From NCBI RefSeq assembly GCF_000154465.1, contig NZ_DS499577.1, positions 494,013 to 558,012 of the forward strand: a stretch of DNA of 64,000 nt. The letters are read 5' to 3'. The notes under the pieces were generated by a model. That model ran no database searches. It worked only from the letters and a program-made list of their open reading frames with translations, and had not been told where the DNA came from. Positions 18,260 through 27,776 of this stretch are shown in pieces (position 1 is the stretch's first letter; each line of letters begins with the position of its first letter). Source of the DNA: Alistipes putredinis DSM 17216 (GTDB lineage Bacteria > Bacteroidota > Bacteroidia > Bacteroidales > Rikenellaceae). The position numbers and the translations under genes were made by a program.

Positions 18260-20050
18260 ATGAAAAACATACGCAATTTTTGCATCATAGCCCACATCGA
18301 CCACGGCAAATCGACACTGGCCGACCGCCTGCTGGAAAAGACCAATACGCTCAACCAGCGGGAAATGCAGGCCCAGGTCCTGGACAACATGGACTTGGAG
18401 CGCGAAAAGGGCATCACCATCAAGAGCCATGCGATCCAGATGGAATACCTGGCCCGCAACGGCGAAAAATACGTGCTCAACCTGATCGACACTCCGGGCC
18501 ACGTGGACTTTTCCTATGAGGTATCGCGTGCCATCGCCTCGTGCGAAGGGGCTCTGCTCGTAGTCGATGCCACGCAGGGTATTCAGGCGCAGACCATATC
18601 GAACCTCTACCTGGCCGTCGAGCACGACCTGAAGATCATTCCCGTACTGAACAAGATCGACATGGATTCGGCGATGATCGACGAAGTGAAGGATCAGGTA
18701 GTCGATCTGCTGGGTTGCGACCCGGACGAGATCCTCTGCGCCTCCGGCAAAACGGGACTGGGCGTGGAAGAGGTGCTCGAAGCCATCGTCGAGCGGATTC
18801 CGGAGCCTCAGGGCGATGCGAACGCTCCGTTGCAGGCATTGATCTTCGACTCGGTGTTCAACCCCTTCCGAGGCATCATCGCCTATTTCCGCGTCTTCAA
18901 CGGTACGATCCGCAAGGGCGAGCATGTCAAATTCTTCAACACGGGCAGCGAATACGACGCCGACGAAGTGGGCGTGCTGAAGCTCAAGATGCAGTCCCGC
19001 GACGAAATCCGTGCCGGGGACGTGGGCTATATCTGCTCCGGCATCAAAACTTCGTCGGACGTCAAGGTGGGTGATACGATCACATCGGTCGAAAACCCTT
19101 CGACGGAGGCCATCGCCGGTTTCGAGGATGTGAAACCGATGGTCTTCGCGGGCGTTTATCCCGTCGAAGCCGACCAGTACGAAGACCTGCGGGCTTCGCT
19201 CGAAAAATTGCAGCTCAACGATGCCTCGCTCACGTTCGAGCCCGAAAGTTCGCTGGCGCTGGGCTTCGGCTTCCGCTGCGGATTTCTCGGACTGCTGCAC
19301 ATGGAGATCATCCAGGAACGCCTCTACCGCGAATTCGACATGGACGTCATCACGACCGTCCCGAACGTATCCTATAAAATCACCACGACGCAGGGCGACG
19401 TGCTCGAGGTGCACAACCCCTCGGGCCTGCCCGAAATAACCAAAATCGCCTCGATCGAGGAGCCTTATATCCTGGCTCAAATCATCACCAAGTCGGATTT
19501 CCTGGGCAACGTGCTCAAGCTCTGCATCGACAAGCGGGGTATCATGAAAAACCAGACCTTCATCACGCAGGATCGCGTGGAGGTCAATTTCGAGATGCCC
19601 CTGTCAGAGATCGTGTTCGACTTCTACGACAAGCTCAAGAGCATTTCCAAGGGCTACGCCTCGTTCGACTATCACCGCATCGGGTTCCGTCCGAGCAAGC
19701 TGGCCAAACTGGACATCCTGCTCAACGGCGAACCGGTCGATGCCCTTTCGTCGCTGATCTATGCCGACCACGCCTACGATTTCGGACGCAGAATGTGCGA
19801 GAAGCTCAAGGAGCTGATCCCGCGCCAACAGTTCGACATCGCCATCCAAGCAGCCATCGGCGCCAAGATCATCGCCCGCGAAACGGTCAAGGCCGTGCGC
19901 AAGGACGTGACGGCCAAATGCTACGGCGGCGACATCTCCCGAAAGCGCAAGCTGCTGGAAAAGCAGAAAAAGGGCAAGAAACGCATGCGTCAGATCGGCA
20001 ATGTCGAAGTACCCCAGTCGGCCTTTCTCGCCGTATTAAAAATGGATTAG
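18260..20050 (+). CDS. lepA: Elongation factor 4 (LepA)
   Basis: 596-residue translational GTPase that back-translocates or remodels stalled ribosomes. The G motifs are intact: '[10 protein letters not shown]' (P-loop, about 10-19), 'DTPGHVDF' (G3, about 77), 'NKIDMDSA' (G4). Domains II and III, the EF-G-like domain V and the LepA-specific C-terminal domain ('[20 protein letters not shown]') follow; the Lys/Arg-rich tail enters the peptidyl-transferase centre. Length is normal. The acyl-CoA ligase gene starts two bases after its stop, so they form a transcription unit. Confidence 0.98.
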   Translation: MKNIRNFCIIAHIDHGKSTLADRLLEKTNTLNQREMQAQVLDNMDLEREKGITIKSHAIQMEYLARNGEKYVLNLIDTPGHVDFSYEVSRAIASCEGALLVVDATQGIQAQTISNLYLAVEHDLKIIPVLNKIDMDSAMIDEVKDQVVDLLGCDPDEILCASGKTGLGVEEVLEAIVERIPEPQGDANAPLQALIFDSVFNPFRGIIAYFRVFNGTIRKGEHVKFFNTGSEYDADEVGVLKLKMQSRDEIRAGDVGYICSGIKTSSDVKVGDTITSVENPSTEAIAGFEDVKPMVFAGVYPVEADQYEDLRASLEKLQLNDASLTFEPESSLALGFGFRCGFLGLLHMEIIQERLYREFDMDVITTVPNVSYKITTTQGDVLEVHNPSGLPEITKIASIEEPYILAQIITKSDFLGNVLKLCIDKRGIMKNQTFITQDRVEVNFEMPLSEIVFDFYDKLKSISKGYASFDYHRIGFRPSKLAKLDILLNGEPVDALSSLIYADHAYDFGRRMCEKLKELIPRQQFDIAIQAAIGAKIIARETVKAVRKDVTAKCYGGDISRKRKLLEKQKKGKKRMRQIGNVEVPQSAFLAVLKMD

Positions 20051-20052
20051 CT

Positions 20053-21957
20053 ATGAAAAAGACGATCATCGACCTGTTCGAATCCTCCGTTGAAAAATAC
20101 GGAAAGAAAACCTTCCTGCTCGAGAAGCGTCATCACGCCTTTCAGCCCACGACTTACGCGGAAACCAGGGAACAGGCCCTGGAAGTGGGGGCCGGATTAG
20201 CTTCGCTGGGCATCCGCCCCAAAGACAAGGTCGCTATCCTGGCCGAAGGAAGCAACGGCTGGATCATCTCCGAGCTGGGTATCTTCTATGCCGGAGCGAT
20301 CAGCGTTCCGCTGTCGGTCAAACTCGAAGAGTCGAACGATCTGTTGTTCCGGCTCCGCCACGCCGAGGTCAAGGCGCTGTTCGTTTCGAAACAACAGCTT
20401 CCGAAGATCCGCCGCATCCGGGCGGAACTGCCGGAACTCGAACAGATCATCGTCCTGGGACACATTCCGCTCGAAAGCGGCGAAACGGCCTACGGCATGC
20501 TCAAACGTCTGGGCCGCGACTATTTGGCCGGGCATAAGGAGGAATTTCTCAAAATAGGGCAGGCAATCCGGAACGACGACTACGCCACGATCACCTACAC
20601 GTCGGGCACGACGGCCGATCCGAAAGGCGTCGTCCTGACCCACCGCAACTACACGGCCAACGTCGAACAGTCGCTCTCGCGCATCGACATCCCGTCCAGC
20701 TACCGCACGCTCATCATCCTGCCGCTGGACCACTGTTTCGCGCACGTGGTGGGATTCTACATCATGATCGCCTGCGGCGCCAGCGTGGCGACCGTACAAA
20801 TAGGGGCGACCCCGATGGAGACACTCAAGAATATTCCGCAGAATATCCGCGAAGTGAAACCCAACTTCCTGCTGTCGGTGCCGGCACTGGCCAAAAATTT
20901 CCGCAAAAACATCGAAACTTCGATTCGGGCCAAAGGACCTTTCACTGAACGGTTGTTCGACTTCGCGCTCCGCACGGCCTATATCTACAATCAGGACGGC
21001 TACCACAAGGGCAAGGGCTGGCGGATCCTGCTGGCACCCGTCGTGGGACTTTTCGACCTCGTGCTGTTCCGCAAGGTGCGGGAGGCATTCGGCGGCAGCC
21101 TGGAGTTTTTCGTCGGGGGCGGCGCACTGCTCGATTCGGAGCTGCAACGCTTTTTCTATGCCATCGGGATCCCGATGTTCCAGGGATACGGACTTTCGGA
21201 AGCTACACCCGTCATTTCGACCAATTCGCCCAAGTACCACTGGCACAAGTTCGGATCGTCGGGCAAGATTCTCGAACCGCTCGACCTGAAAATCCTTGAC
21301 GAAGAGGGGCGAGAGCTGCCGCGCGGCCAAAAGGGTGAAATCGTCATCCGGGGCGAGAACGTCATGGCCGGCTACTGGAAAAATCCCGATGCGACGGCGG
21401 CGACCGTCCGCAACGGCTGGCTCCACACGGGCGATATGGGCTATGTGTCGGAGGATGATTTCCTCTACGTATTGGGGCGCTTCAAGAGCCTGCTGATCGC
21501 CAGCGACGGAGAGAAGTACAGCCCCGAAGGAATGGAGGAGGCGATCGTCGATAAGTCGCCCTTCATCGACCAGATCATTATCTATAACAACCAAAGTCCC
21601 TTCACCGGGGCGATCGTCGTACCCAATCGCGACGCCCTGCGCCGCGAGCTCGACGCCCGCGATATCCGGGAGGGTAGAGCGGCTGCGGCCGCCGACATCC
21701 TCGGTGCGGAGATCGACCGTTACCGGGCCGGCGGCCCCTATGCCGGAGAATTTCCCGAGCGGTGGCTTCCGGCGGGACTGGCTATCGTGGACGAGCCATT
21801 CACCGAGCAAAACGGACTGATCAACAGTACGATGAAAATCGTCCGCAACAAGGTGGAAGAGTATTTCCGCGACCGGATCGACTACCTCTATACTCCGGAG
21901 GGAAGGGAGTTGCGAAACGATAAAAACCTTGCGTCACTGCGGAAAATGGTAGAATAA
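20053..21957 (+). CDS. Long-chain acyl-CoA synthetase / AMP-dependent ligase
   Basis: 634 residues. The start chosen (MKKTIIDLFESSVEKYG) follows lepA by two bases; the frame runs further back inside lepA but without family similarity. The adenylating-enzyme motifs are present: 'TITYTSGTTADPKG' (P-loop, about residue 180), 'FQGYGLSEATPVIS' (A5), 'WLHTGDMGY' (A7), 'GRFKSLLIASDGEKYSPEGMEE' (A8/A10 hinge and lysine region). It activates fatty acids to acyl-CoA (FadD/FAA1-like). The exact chain length preference is not visible. Confidence 0.92.
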   Translation: MKKTIIDLFESSVEKYGKKTFLLEKRHHAFQPTTYAETREQALEVGAGLASLGIRPKDKVAILAEGSNGWIISELGIFYAGAISVPLSVKLEESNDLLFRLRHAEVKALFVSKQQLPKIRRIRAELPELEQIIVLGHIPLESGETAYGMLKRLGRDYLAGHKEEFLKIGQAIRNDDYATITYTSGTTADPKGVVLTHRNYTANVEQSLSRIDIPSSYRTLIILPLDHCFAHVVGFYIMIACGASVATVQIGATPMETLKNIPQNIREVKPNFLLSVPALAKNFRKNIETSIRAKGPFTERLFDFALRTAYIYNQDGYHKGKGWRILLAPVVGLFDLVLFRKVREAFGGSLEFFVGGGALLDSELQRFFYAIGIPMFQGYGLSEATPVISTNSPKYHWHKFGSSGKILEPLDLKILDEEGRELPRGQKGEIVIRGENVMAGYWKNPDATAATVRNGWLHTGDMGYVSEDDFLYVLGRFKSLLIASDGEKYSPEGMEEAIVDKSPFIDQIIIYNNQSPFTGAIVVPNRDALRRELDARDIREGRAAAAADILGAEIDRYRAGGPYAGEFPERWLPAGLAIVDEPFTEQNGLINSTMKIVRNKVEEYFRDRIDYLYTPEGRELRNDKNLASLRKMVE

Positions 21958-22003
21958 CCTGAAATTTTACCGCCCGAAGAGTTGATAAATAAAAAAATCG
22001 GAG

Positions 22004-22011
22004 TAACTTTG
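22004..22011 (+). promoter_or_regulatory. Promoter of tRNA-Gly(CCC)
   Basis: TAACTTTG, 10 bases ahead of the tRNA, with TTG at 21982-21984 as the -33 part. Confidence 0.65.
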
Positions 22012-22021
22012 TTCTCCGAAT

Positions 22022-22093
22022 GCGGGAGTAGCTCAGTGGTAGAGCATCAGCTTCCCAAGCTGAGGGTCGCGGGTTCGAGCCCCGTTTCCCGCT
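22022..22093 (+). tRNA. tRNA-Gly (anticodon CCC)
   Basis: 72-base cloverleaf: acceptor GCGGGAG pairing with the 3' TTCCCGC region, D-arm GCTC...GAGC, anticodon arm TCAGC-TTCCCAA-GCTGA (CCC at positions 34-36), T-arm GCGGG-TTCGAGC-CCCGT. No CCA is encoded. It is followed immediately by an intrinsic terminator. Confidence 0.95.
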
Positions 22094-22097
22094 CACG

Positions 22098-22122
22098 AGG
22101 TCCTTTTCGAAGGACCTTTTTT
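22098..22122 (+). terminator. Terminator of tRNA-Gly(CCC)
   Basis: AGGTCCTT / AAGGACCT stem with a TTCG tetraloop and a following T run. Confidence 0.9.
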
Positions 22123-22272
22123 GTTAGGCAAGATTACATAATATAGAAGTAAACGATTCTGGACATCAATGATATGCAGAATCGTTTCGTTTTAATACCG
22201 GAACAAAGAGCGAACAGCAGCGAAAGTACGATTATCAGGATCGCCCCCTGAAAGTTCCAAAAACAGTCAGCC

Positions 22273-22689
22273 TTATTTTCCTTTATCCATCTGCTTCTCC
22301 AGCAAAGAAATTACCCGGTTCATCTGCTCGTCCCGCTCCTTGAAACTGTCGGCCTGCTTTTTTATTACCTCCCAAGCATCCCTGGGAATCAACACTTCAT
22401 CGGAGCCTGCCGGTCGCCCGACATAATACTCCTGGTCGTTTACCAAAAGCTCATTCCCGCCTTCCATTGCCGGATAGTGAACGACATTCAGCATCGGTCC
22501 TTCACCGTTCAACAGCCAATCTTTATTCAATTCGGGATAGCGGGCGAAAATTTTACCGAGTTTATCACGGCTCGGTTCATGTTTCAGTTTCGACAGATAG
22601 GCATTCGATAGTCCGCACTCGCGTTCGAAGCGCCCCGGCTTGATGCCGCTCATCCTACAAAATTCCATTATTCTGTCCTTGACCGTCAT
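22273..22689 (-). CDS. Helix-turn-helix repressor-like protein (phage CI type)
   Basis: 138 residues. The N-terminal 60 residues form an XRE-like HTH ('GIKPGRFERECGLSNAYLSKL') ending in 'NKDWLLNGEGPML', a motif typical of Bacteroidales phage or mobile-element repressors. The C-terminal part is charged and helical (oligomerisation likely). It is transcribed away from a small HTH protein about 180 bases to the right, the arrangement of a phage CI/Cro switch. No other phage gene is adjacent, so it is probably a remnant, or a regulator captured next to the tRNA. Confidence 0.75.
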   Translation of the reverse strand: MTVKDRIMEFCRMSGIKPGRFERECGLSNAYLSKLKHEPSRDKLGKIFARYPELNKDWLLNGEGPMLNVVHYPAMEGGNELLVNDQEYYVGRPAGSDEVLIPRDAWEVIKKQADSFKERDEQMNRVISLLEKQMDKGK

Positions 22690-22802
22690 ACCAAAAGTAG
22701 TTTATAATAAAAACCGTATTTATAAAAATAAATTATAGAAAATTCCTCGACATACAGATTTAATTCTTCGAATATTATCTATACTTATAGTATCAAACAG
22801 AT

Positions 22803-22819
22803 CGAACGAATAGTGTTCG
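22803..22819. promoter_or_regulatory. Candidate operator in the divergent HTH region
   Basis: CGAAC / GTTCG inverted repeat with 7 bases between, in the spacer between the repressor-like gene and the divergent HTH gene. A further CGAAC follows at 22826-22830. Operator function is inferred from position and symmetry only. Confidence 0.35.
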
Positions 22820-22869
22820 AAAAACCGAACGAAAAAAATTATAACAAATATAATATCATTCTTTCGATA

Positions 22870-23079
22870 ATGCGACGACAAGTATATAAAAAGGTAATCG
22901 AAATCGCACCCGATCTGAAACGACAGATCGCTATGGAAATGGGGTGCACGGTAGATACCGTGTATAATGCGCTCAACTTGAGCAACCCGACCACGGGTGC
23001 ACAACCGGACAGGATCCGCCGTCGGGCTATGGAATTGGGCGGCAAGGAGAACCGAAAAATCCGCTGGATCAATTATTGA
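22870..23079 (+). CDS. Small HTH-like DNA-binding protein
   Basis: 69 residues from MRRQVYKKVIEIAPDLKRQ (an upstream in-frame ATG at 22813 adds 19 unlikely residues). The body 'QIAMEMGCTVDTVYNALNL' has the spacing of a helix-turn-helix. It faces the repressor-like gene across a short AT-rich spacer, so it may be its Cro-like partner. Function otherwise unknown. Confidence 0.55.
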   Translation: MRRQVYKKVIEIAPDLKRQIAMEMGCTVDTVYNALNLSNPTTGAQPDRIRRRAMELGGKENRKIRWINY

Positions 23080-23248
23080 CGCCCCAACCTCTCGTGCGAA
23101 CGAAAACAGCCGGAAAAAAGAGGTCGTATTACAAACCGCAACGAAGTCTTCCACCACATCGTGCTTCCGCACAATGCTTTGCGCGAATAACGCTCACCGA
23201 CAAAAAACGGGGAGCAATCGGGAGAGGCGGAATAAGTAGAAATACAAA

Positions 23249-23277
23249 GAGGAAACGGGAGATTTTCCCGTTTCCTC
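23249..23277 (+). terminator. Terminator-like hairpin
   Basis: Perfect 12-bp stem GAGGAAACGGGA / TCCCGTTTCCTC with a 5-base loop, 170 bases behind the small HTH gene and ahead of the thiamine operon promoter. The stretch 23080-23379 holds nothing else that I recognise. Confidence 0.75.
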
Positions 23278-23379
23278 TAATTTTCTATAAACGCCCCGCC
23301 GACGGAAACTTACCTCCAAATCCGAACGCATAGCCGGAAGGATGAATTAAAAAAACGAACATCCTTCCGAAATTTTTCC

Positions 23380-23387
23380 TATATTTG
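23380..23387 (+). promoter_or_regulatory. Promoter of the thiamine operon
   Basis: TATATTTG, a perfect -7 element, about 15 bases before the riboswitch. Confidence 0.65.
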
Positions 23388-23402
23388 CATCATACATAAG
23401 AC

Positions 23403-23492
23403 ACAAGAGGGGTGCCTTCGTCGGGAAAGACCGGAAAGGCTGAGATCATACCCTATGAACCTGATGCGGTCAGTACCGCCGGAGGAACTTGT
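23403..23492 (+). promoter_or_regulatory. TPP riboswitch (THI box)
   Basis: Classic thiamine-pyrophosphate aptamer: P1 ACAAG / CTTGT, the 'GGGGTGC' start of P2, the invariant core 'GGCTGAGATCATACCC' and 'GAACCTGATGCGGTCAGTACCGC', closing with 'GGAGGAACTTGT'. It stands between the operon promoter and thiS. Binding of TPP should lower expression of the downstream thiamine genes. Confidence 0.97.
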
Positions 23493-23498
23493 TCATAG

Positions 23499-23537
23499 AC
23501 CGTAATTTTCTCGTCGAAGCATCTCCGCAATTACGGT
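23499..23537 (+). promoter_or_regulatory. Expression-platform hairpin at the thiS start
   Basis: Inverted repeat ACCGTAATT / AATTACGGT separated by 21 bases. Its 3' arm ends 5 bases before the thiS ATG (23543), where ribosomes would bind, and no T run follows. This points to control of translation start rather than of transcription termination. Inference from sequence symmetry. Confidence 0.55.
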
Positions 23538-23542
23538 AAATC

Positions 23543-23743
23543 ATGGAAGTATTCATCAATCACTCACCCGTCGAAACCGACGCAGCAACGACGCTTGCCG
23601 AACTGCTGATGCAGGAGGGTATCGCTGCCGACGGAATCGCAGTTGCGATCGCCAACAAGGTCGTGCCCCGCAGCGAGTGGCCGACGACCCGCTTGCAGGC
23701 CGGAACGAAAATCACTGTCATACGCGCCGTGTGCGGAGGATGA
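23543..23743 (+). CDS. thiS: Sulfur carrier protein ThiS
   Basis: 66-residue ubiquitin-fold protein ending in Gly-Gly (AVCGG), the tail that ThiF adenylates and that carries the thiocarboxylate sulfur to the thiazole ring. 'NHSPVETDAATTLAELL' and 'ANKVVPRSEWPTTRL' fit the family. It is first in the operon under the TPP riboswitch. The following gene overlaps its stop codon (ATGA). Confidence 0.95.
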   Translation: MEVFINHSPVETDAATTLAELLMQEGIAADGIAVAIANKVVPRSEWPTTRLQAGTKITVIRAVCGG

Positions 23744-24330
23744 TGCGTATCATCGTCATCACCGACACGTCGTTCGCCGCATCGGAAGCGGAGTCGATTC
23801 GGATTCTGCTCTCGGAAGGAGTCGATCGGGTGCATCTGCGTAAACCGCAATCGGCCGAAGCAGACATGCGCCGCCTGATCGAAGCGCTGCCGCCGGAACT
23901 ATATCCTCGTCTGACTTTGCAGGATCATTTGCATCTGGCCGGAGAGTACGGCATCGGAGGAGTACACCTGAACGCCCGCAACCCGGAGATCCCCGCCGGA
24001 TTCGGGGGACTGATAAGCCGCTCGTGCCACTCGTTCGGCGAGATCGCATCGCACCCGACGGAAGACTACCTTTTTCTCAGCCCGATTTTCGACAGCATCT
24101 CCAAAACCGGCTACCGAGCAGGGTATGCACCGGACGAACTCCGAAAGGCATTCGCGCAGGGCATCATCAATCCGCGCGTCGCAGCGCTCGGCGGCATCCG
24201 GCCGGAACACCTGCCCGCGTTACAGGAGTATGGATTCGGGGGAGCGGCCTTTCTCGGGTACATCTGGCAGGGCGCTACACCCGAAGAACTGGTGCGGCGC
24301 ATGCGGGAAATACGAAAATTCAACCGATAA
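23740..24330 (+). CDS. Thiamine-phosphate synthase-like / TenI-like protein
   Basis: 196-residue TIM-barrel of the ThiE/TenI family. The start overlaps the thiS stop. Visible motifs: 'VHLRKPQS' (beta2), 'LTLQDHLHLA', 'GGVHLNARN', 'SRSCHSFGEI', 'YLFLSPIFDSISKTGY' and 'RVAALGGIRPEH'. Compared with the true ThiE downstream it has His/Leu changes at metal and pyrophosphate positions and is closer to TenI, the thiazole tautomerase. Bacteroidota thiamine operons often carry two ThiE-like genes; this one likely handles the thiazole product or is a diverged ThiE. Confidence 0.85.
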   Translation: MMRIIVITDTSFAASEAESIRILLSEGVDRVHLRKPQSAEADMRRLIEALPPELYPRLTLQDHLHLAGEYGIGGVHLNARNPEIPAGFGGLISRSCHSFGEIASHPTEDYLFLSPIFDSISKTGYRAGYAPDELRKAFAQGIINPRVAALGGIRPEHLPALQEYGFGGAAFLGYIWQGATPEELVRRMREIRKFNR

Positions 24331-24540
24331 ACCGGCGGAAAACCATCCGGAAATCGGTCTGATAAATAACAATACTTTAATGTACCTCTTGGAAAGCACA
24401 GCGCACCAAATCCCCTCCGAGAAGGAGCAGGGGAAGGTCGGAATTACAGGCTCGGCCAAGAGCCGCGATAATCGATCGCCGGTTCGACGCGACAAACGTC
24501 AGACAACGGTACATTAAATAAATATACAACTACTAAAAAT
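24331..24540 (+). other. Gap within the thiamine operon
   Basis: 210 bases between the TenI-like gene and thiE. It holds a 45-codon frame (24380-24517) with an ATG and coding-like codons but no recognisable family. It could be a small unknown protein or the scar of a lost gene. No terminator is seen, so the operon can run through. Confidence 0.3.
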
Positions 24541-25167
24541 ATGTTACAGTTCATTACCCACCATACCGACCGTTACGACGAGATCGCCGGCACCCGGGCC
24601 GTACTCGAAGGAGGCTGCCGCTGGGTGCAGCTCCGCATGAAAGACACTCCGGCGGAAGAGGTGCTGCGCATCGGACGTGAAATCGAAAAGCTGTGCCGGG
24701 AGTACGGTGCGAAATTCATCCTCGACGATCACGTGGAACTCGTCCGCGAACTGAATGCCGACGGCGTGCATCTGGGCAAGCTCGACATGCCCGTAGCGGA
24801 AGCCCGCCGCCTGCTGGGGCCGGAATACCTGATCGGAGCGACGGCCAACACCTTCGAAGACATCGAACGGGGGGCAGGGCAGGGCGCCGACTACATCGGC
24901 CTCGGACCGTTCCGTTTCACGCAGACCAAACGCAACCTGAGTCCCGTACTCGGACTCGAAGGCTACCGCACGATTATGGAGTGCTGCCGCAATGCCGGCA
25001 TCGCGCTGCCCGTCGTCGCTATCGGGGGCATCACGGCAGCCGACGTGGAAAATATTCTCGCAACGGGAGTGACCGGAATAGCGCTCTCGGGCGCACTGCT
25101 GCAAGCGGAAAACACCCTCGAAGAAACTCAACGAATAATTAATATAATAAACCGAACTAAACAATGA
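24541..25167 (+). CDS. thiE: Thiamine-phosphate synthase
   Basis: 208 residues. ThiE couples HMP-PP and thiazole phosphate to thiamine phosphate. Conserved pieces are present: '[12 protein letters not shown]' (Arg/Lys for pyrophosphate), '[10 protein letters not shown]' (Asp-Asp metal site), '[11 protein letters not shown]', '[13 protein letters not shown]' (the TxTK loop) and '[12 protein letters not shown]' (phosphate-binding loop). Length is normal. It overlaps thiG by four bases. Confidence 0.95.
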   Translation: MLQFITHHTDRYDEIAGTRAVLEGGCRWVQLRMKDTPAEEVLRIGREIEKLCREYGAKFILDDHVELVRELNADGVHLGKLDMPVAEARRLLGPEYLIGATANTFEDIERGAGQGADYIGLGPFRFTQTKRNLSPVLGLEGYRTIMECCRNAGIALPVVAIGGITAADVENILATGVTGIALSGALLQAENTLEETQRIINIINRTKQ

Positions 25168-25931
25168 GTGAATTAGTTATCGGCGGACGGACGTTCCGTT
25201 CGCGCCTGTTCGTAGGAACGGGAAAATTCAGCTCCAACGAACTGATGGCCCGCGCAATCGCCGCTTCGGAATCGGAGATGGTCACCGTAGCAATGAAGCG
25301 CATCGACATGAATAACCCGCAGGACGACATGCTCGTGCATGTACGCCGTCCGGAGATTCAACTGCTGCCCAATACGTCGGGTGTACGCGACGCTGAGGAA
25401 GCCGTGCTCGCGGCACAGCTCGCCCGCGAAGCCTTCGGCACGAACTTCATCAAGCTGGAGATCCATCCCGATCCCAAATACCTGCTGCCCGATCCGGTCG
25501 AAACGCTCAAGGCAACCGAACAGTTGGCTAAAATGGGCTTCGTGGTACTGCCGTACATTCAGGCCGATCCGGTGCTTTGCAAGCGACTCGAAGAGGCGGG
25601 CGCCGCGACCGTAATGCCGCTGGCGGCACCGATCGGCACCAACAAGGGACTGGTTACGCGCGACCTGCTGGCCATCATCATCGAACAGAGCAACGTCCCG
25701 GTCATCGTGGACGCAGGATTAGGCGCCCCGTCCCATGCGGCGGCGGCGATGGAGATGGGTGCCGACGCCGTACTCGTGAATACGGCCATCGCCGTCGCAG
25801 GCGATCCCGTGCGCATGGCCCGCGCCTTCGCCCAGGCCGTCGTTGCCGGGCGCGAAGCCTACGAAGCCGGACTCGGAGCACAGGCACAGTGCGCCGAAGC
25901 GTCGAGCCCTCTCACCGCATTTCTCGACTAA
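25164..25931 (+). CDS. thiG: Thiazole synthase
   Basis: 255-residue TIM barrel that makes the thiazole phosphate ring from DXP, dehydroglycine and the ThiS thiocarboxylate. The Schiff-base lysine motif '[12 protein letters not shown]', '[13 protein letters not shown]', '[15 protein letters not shown]', '[13 protein letters not shown]' and '[30 protein letters not shown]' are all present. It forms a complex with ThiS; ThiH, encoded next, supplies dehydroglycine. Confidence 0.97.
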   Translation: MSELVIGGRTFRSRLFVGTGKFSSNELMARAIAASESEMVTVAMKRIDMNNPQDDMLVHVRRPEIQLLPNTSGVRDAEEAVLAAQLAREAFGTNFIKLEIHPDPKYLLPDPVETLKATEQLAKMGFVVLPYIQADPVLCKRLEEAGAATVMPLAAPIGTNKGLVTRDLLAIIIEQSNVPVIVDAGLGAPSHAAAAMEMGADAVLVNTAIAVAGDPVRMARAFAQAVVAGREAYEAGLGAQAQCAEASSPLTAFLD

Positions 25932-25943
25932 TTCCGCCGCGCT

Positions 25944-27053
25944 ATGTTTTCAGAAGAATTAGCCAAATACGACTGGGAGGAGACGACCCGGCAAATTCAG
26001 CACAAACGACCGGCAGACGTAGAGACGGCGCTCGGCAAGGAACACCTGACCCTCGACGACTTCATGGCGCTCATCTCACCTGCAGCGGCCGCCTACCTGG
26101 AACCGATGGCCCGGCTGAGCCGCCGATACACACAGGAGCGGTTCGGCAAGACTATTTCGATGTATATTCCGATGTATATCACCAACTCGTGCACGAACTC
26201 CTGCATCTACTGCGGATTCAACCATCATAACAAATTCGACCGCGTGATCCTCACGATGGAACAGATCGAAGACGAGTGCAAGGCGATCCGGGCACTCGGA
26301 CCGTTCGAAAACCTGCTGCTCGTAACGGGAGAAAATCCCCGGGCAGCGGGCGTGGATTACATCGAACAGGCGCTCAAGGTCTGCCGTCCCTATTTCAACA
26401 ACCTCACCATCGAGGTAATGCCGTTGGCGAGCGAGGATTACTACCGCCTGACCCAATCCGGACTCAACGGGGTGGTCTGCTTTCAGGAGACCTACAACCG
26501 CGCCAACTACAACATCTACCACCCGGCGGGGATGAAATCCAAATTCGAATGGCGCGTGAACGGCTTCGACCGCATGGGGCAGGCCGGGGTGCACAAGATC
26601 GGCATGGGCGTACTGATCGGCCTCGAAGAGTGGCGCACAGACGTGACGATGATGGCCCTGCATCTGCAATACCTGCGCAAGCACTACTGGAAAACGCGCT
26701 ACAGCGTCAATTTCCCGCGCATGTGTCCGTCGGAAGGGCATTTTCAGCCGAATGTGGTGATGACCGACCGGGAGCTGGCCCAACTCACTTTCGCCTTCCG
26801 CATCTTCGATCACGACGTGGACATCTCCTTCTCGACCCGTGAAAAACCCTCGTTCCGCAACCACATCGCCACGCTCGGAGCGACATCGATGAGCGCCGGA
26901 TCGAAAACCGATCCGGGCGGCTACCATACCTATCCCCAGTCCCTCGAACAGTTCTCCGTCAGCGACGAACGCACACCGGCCCAGGTCGAAGCCGACATCC
27001 GCCGCGAAGGGTACGAAGTCGTCTGGAAAGACTGGGACAAAATCTTCGACTGA
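25944..27053 (+). CDS. thiH: 2-iminoacetate synthase (tyrosine lyase)
   Basis: 369-residue radical-SAM enzyme that splits tyrosine to dehydroglycine and p-cresol. The cluster motif CxxxCxxC is at Cys83, Cys87 and Cys90 ('TNSCTNSCIYCGFN'). The family-specific 'GENPRAAGVDYI', 'CFQETYNRANY' and 'FSTREKPSFRNHIATLGATSMSAGSKTDPGGY'-type C-terminal loop region is complete. The use of ThiH rather than ThiO suits an anaerobe. It is followed two bases later by thiF. Confidence 0.97.
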   Translation: MFSEELAKYDWEETTRQIQHKRPADVETALGKEHLTLDDFMALISPAAAAYLEPMARLSRRYTQERFGKTISMYIPMYITNSCTNSCIYCGFNHHNKFDRVILTMEQIEDECKAIRALGPFENLLLVTGENPRAAGVDYIEQALKVCRPYFNNLTIEVMPLASEDYYRLTQSGLNGVVCFQETYNRANYNIYHPAGMKSKFEWRVNGFDRMGQAGVHKIGMGVLIGLEEWRTDVTMMALHLQYLRKHYWKTRYSVNFPRMCPSEGHFQPNVVMTDRELAQLTFAFRIFDHDVDISFSTREKPSFRNHIATLGATSMSAGSKTDPGGYHTYPQSLEQFSVSDERTPAQVEADIRREGYEVVWKDWDKIFD

Positions 27054-27055
27054 CG

Positions 27056-27751
27056 ATGGAGGAACGTTACGCACGGCAGACGATGCTGCCGGAAATAGGG
27101 GAGCAGGGGCAGCGCAGGTTGTCAGAGGCTTCGGTGCTGATCGTCGGCATCGGCGGGCTCGGCTCGGCCGCAGCCCTCTACCTGACGGGAGCTGGCGTGG
27201 GACGCATCGGACTGGCCGATGCGGATACGGTGAGCAAGAGCAACCTCCAACGGCAGGTACTCTACACCGAACGACAGATCGGAATGCCCAAGAGCGCTGC
27301 GGCCCGGGAGCGGCTCGCGGCGCTCTCGTCCCACACCGCGTTCGAATGCCGGCCGGAAGGAATTACCCCGGAAAACGCACGGCCTATTCTGGACGGTTAC
27401 GACCTGATACTCGACTGCTGCGACAACTTTCCGACCCGTTACCTGCTCGACGACCTATGTGCCGCCTGCCGAAAACCCTGGGTGCACGGCTCGATCGGGG
27501 AGTTTTACGGTCAGGTGACCGTTTTCAACGGCCGGAAAGGCCGTCGTTACCGCGATCTCTATCCCGACCGGAAGGCACTTTGCGCCCGTCCCCGGATCAC
27601 GCAGGGCGTACTCGGCACAGTGCCGGGCGTCATCGGAACGCTGCAAGCTTCCGAGGCGATCAAATACCTCTGCGGCTTCGGCGAGCCGCTCGACGGGCGA
27701 CTGTTCACAATCGACCTGCGTACCCTGCAAACCCAAATCATAGATTATTAA
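27056..27751 (+). CDS. thiF: ThiS adenylyltransferase ThiF (HesA/MoeB family)
   Basis: 231 residues. The Rossmann nucleotide loop 'VGIGGLGSAAALYL' (about 30-43), the Arg finger region 'SNLQRQVLYTERQIG' and the ATP/Mg Asp in 'DLILDCCDNFPTRYLLDD' fit the E1-like fold. It adenylates the ThiS C-terminus. The CxxC pairs for structural zinc seen in many homologues are not obvious ('ALCARPRIT' only), a common short form in this phylum. Confidence 0.93.
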   Translation: MEERYARQTMLPEIGEQGQRRLSEASVLIVGIGGLGSAAALYLTGAGVGRIGLADADTVSKSNLQRQVLYTERQIGMPKSAAARERLAALSSHTAFECRPEGITPENARPILDGYDLILDCCDNFPTRYLLDDLCAACRKPWVHGSIGEFYGQVTVFNGRKGRRYRDLYPDRKALCARPRITQGVLGTVPGVIGTLQASEAIKYLCGFGEPLDGRLFTIDLRTLQTQIIDY

Positions 27752-27776
27752 CCTGCAAAAAACACAAAAAGAACCT

